A stretch of DNA of 36,123 nt, from contig NZ_JADNOP010000023.1 of NCBI RefSeq assembly GCF_015557635.1, forward strand, positions 1 to 36,123. The letters run 5' to 3'. The position numbers were made by a program, and so were the translations under genes. Below the pieces are notes generated by a model, which searched no databases, had not been told where the DNA came from, and saw nothing but the letters and a program-made list of their open reading frames with translations. The DNA is from Fusicatenibacter saccharivorans (GTDB lineage Bacteria > Bacillota > Clostridia > Lachnospirales > Lachnospiraceae). Below, piece after piece: positions 32,554 through 36,123 of the stretch; position 1 is the stretch's first letter, and the number at the start of each line of letters is the position of its first letter.

Positions 32554-33996
32554 ATGAAAAATATTTTGTTCGTGGCTTCAGAGTGTGTACCGTTCATCAA
32601 AACAGGCGGTCTGGCGGATGTAGCAGGTTCTCTGCCGAAATACTTCCCGAAAGAGTATTTTGATGTGCGCGTGGTGATTCCAAAATACGCAGGAATCAAA
32701 GAACAGTTTAAAAATCAGATGCAGTATGTGACAAACTTCTACATGGATCTGAACTGGAGACAGCAGTATGTCGGCATTTTCGAGATGGAATATGAAGGCA
32801 TCAAATTCTACTTTATCGACAATGAGGAGCATTTCGGAGGAAGCACTCCATATGCGGGCATGCCATGGGATCTGGAAAAATTTGCTTACTTCAGCAAAGC
32901 AGCGCTTTCCATTTTACCGACCATCGGCTTCCGCCCGGACCTCATCCACTGCCACGACTGGCAGACCGGTCTCGTTCCGGTTTACCTGCACGAGCGTTTC
33001 CAGGCAGATGAATTCTATCGGGGAATCAAAACCGTCATGACGATCCACAACCTGAAATTCCAGGGCATCTGGGACCGCAAGACGATTCAGAGCATTACCG
33101 GCCTTTCCGACTACTACTTCACACCGGATAAGCTGGAGTTCAAACACGATGCAAGCTACTTGAAGGGCGGTCTGGTTTACGCAGATGCGATCACCACCGT
33201 CAGCAATACATACGCGCAGGAGATTCAGACCCCGTTCTATGGCGAAGGACTCGACGGTCTGATGTGTGCAAGAGCAAACGATCTGCGCGGTATTGTAAAC
33301 GGACTCGACTACAATGAGTGGAACCCGGAGACAGACGCTCAGATTGCAAAGAATTTCAATGCAAAGAACTTCCGTAAAGAGAAAGTGAAAAATAAACTGG
33401 CACTGCAGGAGGAGTTAGGACTCGAGGTCAATCCGAAGACGATGATGATCGGTATCGTATCCCGTCTGACCGATCAGAAGGGCTTCGACCTCATCAGCTA
33501 TATGATGGATGAGATGTGCCAGGATGCCGTACAGTTTGTGATCCTTGGAACCGGCGAGGAGCGCTACGAGAACATGTTCCGCCACTTCGCATGGAAATAC
33601 GACAAGAAGGTTTCTGCAAACATCTACTATTCCGATGCAATGTCACACAAGATCTATGCATCCTGCGATGCCTTCCTGATGCCGTCCCTGTTTGAGCCAT
33701 GCGGACTCTCACAGCTCATGAGCCTCCGCTACGGAACCCTTCCGATCGTCCGCGAGACCGGCGGCCTCAAAGACACCGTAGAGCCGTACAATGAGTACGA
33801 GGGAACAGGAACTGGATTCAGCTTCACAAACTACAATGCGCATGAGATGATGGGTACCGTGCGGTACGCAGAGCGCATCTATTACGACAAAAAACGCGAG
33901 TGGAACAAGATGATCGACCGCGCAATGGCACAGGATTTCTCCTGGGCGAATTCCGCAAAACAGTACGAGGAAATGTACAACTGGCTGATCGGATAA
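32554..33996 (+). CDS. glgA: Glycogen synthase (ADP-glucose type)
   Basis: A 480-residue GT5-family synthase, two Rossmann domains. The ADP-glucose-binding Lys16 lies in KTGGLADVAGSLP, HDWQTGLVP and TIHNLKFQG are conserved acceptor-side motifs, and LMPSLFEPCGLSQLMSLRYG holds the retaining GT active-site Glu pair. It transfers glucose from ADP-glucose to glycogen. The other glg genes are not in this window. GGAGGA lies nine bases before the ATG. It stands alone between spo0A and recA, with its own -10 element and a strong terminator. Confidence 0.96.
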   Translation: MKNILFVASECVPFIKTGGLADVAGSLPKYFPKEYFDVRVVIPKYAGIKEQFKNQMQYVTNFYMDLNWRQQYVGIFEMEYEGIKFYFIDNEEHFGGSTPYAGMPWDLEKFAYFSKAALSILPTIGFRPDLIHCHDWQTGLVPVYLHERFQADEFYRGIKTVMTIHNLKFQGIWDRKTIQSITGLSDYYFTPDKLEFKHDASYLKGGLVYADAITTVSNTYAQEIQTPFYGEGLDGLMCARANDLRGIVNGLDYNEWNPETDAQIAKNFNAKNFRKEKVKNKLALQEELGLEVNPKTMMIGIVSRLTDQKGFDLISYMMDEMCQDAVQFVILGTGEERYENMFRHFAWKYDKKVSANIYYSDAMSHKIYASCDAFLMPSLFEPCGLSQLMSLRYGTLPIVRETGGLKDTVEPYNEYEGTGTGFSFTNYNAHEMMGTVRYAERIYYDKKREWNKMIDRAMAQDFSWANSAKQYEEMYNWLIG

Positions 33997-34021
33997 GCTG
34001 GTCTGCATTCTGAAAAATAAG

Positions 34022-34075
34022 AAAAAAATCCCGAAATGGCAGAAGAGGAAAGAAAAGCCGTTTCGGGATTTTTTT
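34022..34075. terminator. Bidirectional terminator after glgA
   Basis: A perfect 15-bp stem (34022-34036 with 34061-34075); the left arm begins with seven A and the right arm ends with seven T. Confidence 0.93.
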
Positions 34076-34089
34076 GCAGTATTTTTGGG

Positions 34090-34119
34090 TTGCGGCAGGA
34101 GAGTGGAATATGCTACACT
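34090..34119 (+). promoter_or_regulatory. Candidate distal recA promoter (P1)
   Basis: TTGCGG (34090-34095), 18 bases, then TGC-TACACT, an extended -10 (34111-34119). Predicted start near 34126, about 150 bases before recA and not overlapping the LexA box. The rest of 34126-34200 shows no gene. Confidence 0.4.
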
Positions 34120-34201
34120 TGTGCATAAGGATATATTCGAAGCAGCTCCGGTGCAGAGGATTTGGGGGCTGAAAAAAGACACAGGAAAAAAAGAAAAACA
34201 G

Positions 34202-34230
34202 TTGACAACAAAGCAGATTTGTAATAGTAT
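34202..34230 (+). promoter_or_regulatory. Proximal recA promoter (P2)
   Basis: Perfect TTGACA (34202-34207), 17 bases, TAGTAT (34225-34230); predicted start near 34237, just before the LexA box. Confidence 0.78.
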
Positions 34231-34241
34231 GAATACAGAAG

Positions 34242-34255
34242 CGAACGGACGTTCG
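34242..34255. promoter_or_regulatory. LexA operator (SOS box) of recA
   Basis: CGAACGGACGTTCG fits the Firmicute SOS consensus CGAAC-RNRY-GTTCG at every position. It lies about five bases downstream of the P2 start, so LexA would block initiation or clearance and recA would be induced by DNA damage. Confidence 0.92.
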
Positions 34256-34277
34256 TATAGTAAGGAGAAAATTCAGT

Positions 34278-35345
34278 ATGGGAAATAATAACGAAGATAA
34301 ACTGCGCGCACTCGATGCCGCACTTGGACAGATTGAAAAACAGTACGGAAAAGGAGCTGTCATGAAGCTCGGGGATTCCGCAGCCAACATGAACGTGGAA
34401 ACCATCCCGACCGGTTCATTAAGCCTGGATATCGCACTCGGTCTTGGCGGTGTGCCGAAGGGACGAATCATCGAGGTATATGGACCGGAGTCTTCCGGTA
34501 AAACAACCGTAGCGCTCCACATGGTAGCCGAAGTACAGAAACGCGGCGGAATCGCCGGCTTCATCGATGCAGAGCATGCGCTCGATCCGGCCTATGCCAA
34601 AAACATCGGTGTTGATATTGAAAACCTCTACATCTCACAGCCGGACAACGGCGAGCAGGCACTTGAGATCACCGAGACGATGGTTCGTTCCGGTGCGGTA
34701 GACATCATCATCGTGGACTCTGTTGCAGCCCTCGTTCCAAAAGCCGAGATCGACGGCGACATGGGAGATTCCCACGTCGGACTGCAGGCGCGTCTGATGT
34801 CTCAGGCACTCCGGAAACTGACTGCAGCGATCAGCAAATCCAATTGTATTGTTATCTTTATCAACCAGCTGCGTGAAAAAGTCGGTGTCATGTTCGGAAA
34901 TCCGGAGACCACAACCGGCGGCCGTGCACTGAAATTCTATTCTTCCATCCGTCTCGATGTCAGAAGAATCGAAGCCTTAAAGCAGGGCGGAGAGATGGTC
35001 GGAAACCGTACCAGAATCAAAGTCGTGAAAAACAAAGTAGCGCCGCCGTTCCGCGAGGCAGAATTTGATATCATGTTCGGAAAAGGAATCTCCAAAGAAG
35101 GAGACGTTCTGGATCTGGCAGCTTCCGTCGGCATCGTACAGAAGAGCGGCGCATGGTTCGCATACGGCGGCGACAAGATCGGCCAGGGACGCGAAAATGC
35201 GAAAGCATATCTGCGCGAGCATCCGGAAATCATGGATGAGATCGAGCACAAAGTGCGCGTGGCTTACGGCCTGATCAAGGAAGAAGCGCCGGAAGGCACA
35301 GAAGAAACAGCAGCAGTTCCGGAAACCGAAGGAGACGACGAATAA
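34278..35345 (+). CDS. recA: Recombinase RecA
   Basis: A 355-residue strand-exchange recombinase. Walker A is GPESSGKTT, Walker [11 protein letters not shown], loop 1 [27 protein letters not shown] is conserved (quoted in parts: [16 protein letters not shown]), and loop 2 lies around [15 protein letters not shown]. The C-terminus is acidic, ending in a run of Glu and Asp. No intein is present. AAGGAG is 10 bases before the ATG. Regulation by LexA is indicated by the operator upstream. recX follows with no gap. Confidence 0.98.
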   Translation: MGNNNEDKLRALDAALGQIEKQYGKGAVMKLGDSAANMNVETIPTGSLSLDIALGLGGVPKGRIIEVYGPESSGKTTVALHMVAEVQKRGGIAGFIDAEHALDPAYAKNIGVDIENLYISQPDNGEQALEITETMVRSGAVDIIIVDSVAALVPKAEIDGDMGDSHVGLQARLMSQALRKLTAAISKSNCIVIFINQLREKVGVMFGNPETTTGGRALKFYSSIRLDVRRIEALKQGGEMVGNRTRIKVVKNKVAPPFREAEFDIMFGKGISKEGDVLDLAASVGIVQKSGAWFAYGGDKIGQGRENAKAYLREHPEIMDEIEHKVRVAYGLIKEEAPEGTEETAAVPETEGDDE

Positions 35346-35972
35346 ATGTTTGTGACAGAGATTCGTCCTCTGAATAAAAAGAAATCACGGATCCTCTTCG
35401 ATGACGGAGAGGATCTGGTTCTTTATAACGGGGAAATCCGCGCTTCCCGCATCAGAGAGCAGGAGGAGCTGCCCGACGAGGTTTACGAAAAGCTCGCGGG
35501 GGAAGTGCTGACGAAACGGGCGAAGCACCGCGCGATGTATCTGCTGCTCGGACAGATGCGGACGAAAAAAGAGCTGGAAGATAAGTTACGAAAAGACGGC
35601 TATCCCGAGAGAGCCATTGAAGAGGCTGTCTCGTACGTGGAGAGCTTTCACTATATCGACGACCGCGCATACGTGGAGCAGTATCTTGCGGGCAGCGGTG
35701 CGAAAAAAGGGAAAAAGGCAGTCCTCTATGCGCTGGCACAGAAAGGCGTGGACCGGGAACTGGTGGAATCCGTCCTGGAAGAGCAGGAGGATGCCCGCGA
35801 TGAGTATGAACTTGCAAAAAGTGCCGCCTTTGCAAAGCTCGGTACGCCGCACCGGCTGGATGAAAAAGAGTACCGCCGTGCCGCCGGTTTTCTGATGCGG
35901 AAAGGATTCGGCAGTTCCGAAATCCGTCGGGCACTGGAAGAATACCAGGATTCCACTGACGAAGAATTCTGA
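35346..35972 (+). CDS. recX: Regulatory protein RecX
   Basis: A 208-residue RecX protein made of three-helix repeats: MYLLLGQMRTKKELEDKLRKDGY, IDDRAYVEQYLA and RAAGFLMRKGFGSSEIRRALEE. RecX binds RecA filaments and limits or remodels them. The ATG follows the recA TAA directly with no base between; GGAG lies about 11 bases upstream inside recA, so translation is likely coupled and the amount of RecX follows RecA. After its stop come about 40 bases and then the IS-like end. Confidence 0.92.
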   Translation: MFVTEIRPLNKKKSRILFDDGEDLVLYNGEIRASRIREQEELPDEVYEKLAGEVLTKRAKHRAMYLLLGQMRTKKELEDKLRKDGYPERAIEEAVSYVESFHYIDDRAYVEQYLAGSGAKKGKKAVLYALAQKGVDRELVESVLEEQEDARDEYELAKSAAFAKLGTPHRLDEKEYRRAAGFLMRKGFGSSEIRRALEEYQDSTDEEF

Positions 35973-36010
35973 ATATTCCCGGCGATTCCGCCACATGCCG
36001 CGAAATTATC

Positions 36011-36123
36011 CAATGCGTCGTAAAACCCCTTGCTTCAGCTATGGGGATATAAGACGCGTCCATCGAATTTACGCAAGTAATTGAAGATGGACAAAATAAC
36101 AATTGTGTTAATTGATAAAATAT
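36011..36123 (+). mobile_element. Probable left end of an IS200/IS605-type element
   Basis: CCCC (36026-36029) and GGGG (36043-36046) enclose TTGCTTCAGCTAT; this is close to the subterminal hairpin of IS608 and relatives, including an unpaired T before GGGG. An outer 7-bp stem (36013-36019 with 36053-36059) extends it. The sequence then turns AT-rich, as expected before a tnpA or tnpB gene, but the window ends there. The element border lies probably a few bases left of 36011. Confidence 0.55.

Noticed and set aside
34085-34288. Small ORF overlapping the recA start
   Set aside because: It runs through the recA promoter and LexA box, has no binding site and no family resemblance.

Overview
The window reads as a chromosomal segment of a spore-forming or formerly spore-forming Lachnospiraceae-type Firmicute (Clostridia) of moderate GC content. 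The main reasons are the gene order asp23-nusB-xseA-xseB-ispA-dxs-tlyA-nadK-argR-recN-spoIVB-spo0A, the Lachnospiraceae-style divergent LigA, the DUF5688, DUF6062, DUF4364 and DUF2298 families, AGGAGG-type ribosome binding sites and a Bacillus-type LexA box at recA. Genus cannot be fixed from the sequence alone. Thirty-one of 32 protein genes lie on the + strand; the exception is a small XRE regulator at 6317-6550.

Layout. 1-76: a hairpin-rich fragment that looks like the right end of an IS200/IS605-type element. 281-2415: a DUF5688 gene, tRNA-Arg(CCG) and an anchored extracytoplasmic protein. 2491-5144: rluF and ligA, translationally coupled. 5296-6228: metA with the active-site Glu of acetyl-CoA-using enzymes. 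6317-7561: an XRE regulator divergent from a DUF6062 gene with duplicated Cys/His motifs. 7593-14572: an envelope-flavoured block with an LTA-synthase-like sulfatase-fold enzyme, an ABC-F ATPase, a DUF2298 polytopic protein and a polysaccharide deacetylase. 14686-17485: rarA, a TIGR01212 radical SAM gene and DUF4364. 17593-20769: prfC, sdaAB, sdaAA. 20840-32361: the conserved asp23-to-spo0A block for RNA and DNA housekeeping, isoprenoid precursors, NADP supply, arginine regulation, recombination and sporulation. 32554-33996: glgA. 34278-35972: recA-recX with a perfect LexA box. 36011-36123: a folded left-end-like sequence typical of IS200/IS605 elements. Both borders therefore look like mobile repeats, which may explain where the window begins and ends.

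The genes are mostly housekeeping. No CRISPR array, prophage, toxin-antitoxin or defence island is visible. The most interesting points are: a LigA lacking several residues regarded as essential in E. coli LigA; a seven-codon leader ORF with a basic-X-basic motif in front of the ABC-F gene; an 11-bp inverted repeat bracketing the metA promoter; a 12-codon Lys/His-rich leader ORF in front of prfC; a possible undescribed surface-glycopolymer module (LtaS-like plus DUF2298); and the duplicated Cys/His DUF6062 protein beside a divergent regulator. Alignments to reference proteins were made from memory and by eye. Start codons were chosen from ribosome binding sites and family N-termini.
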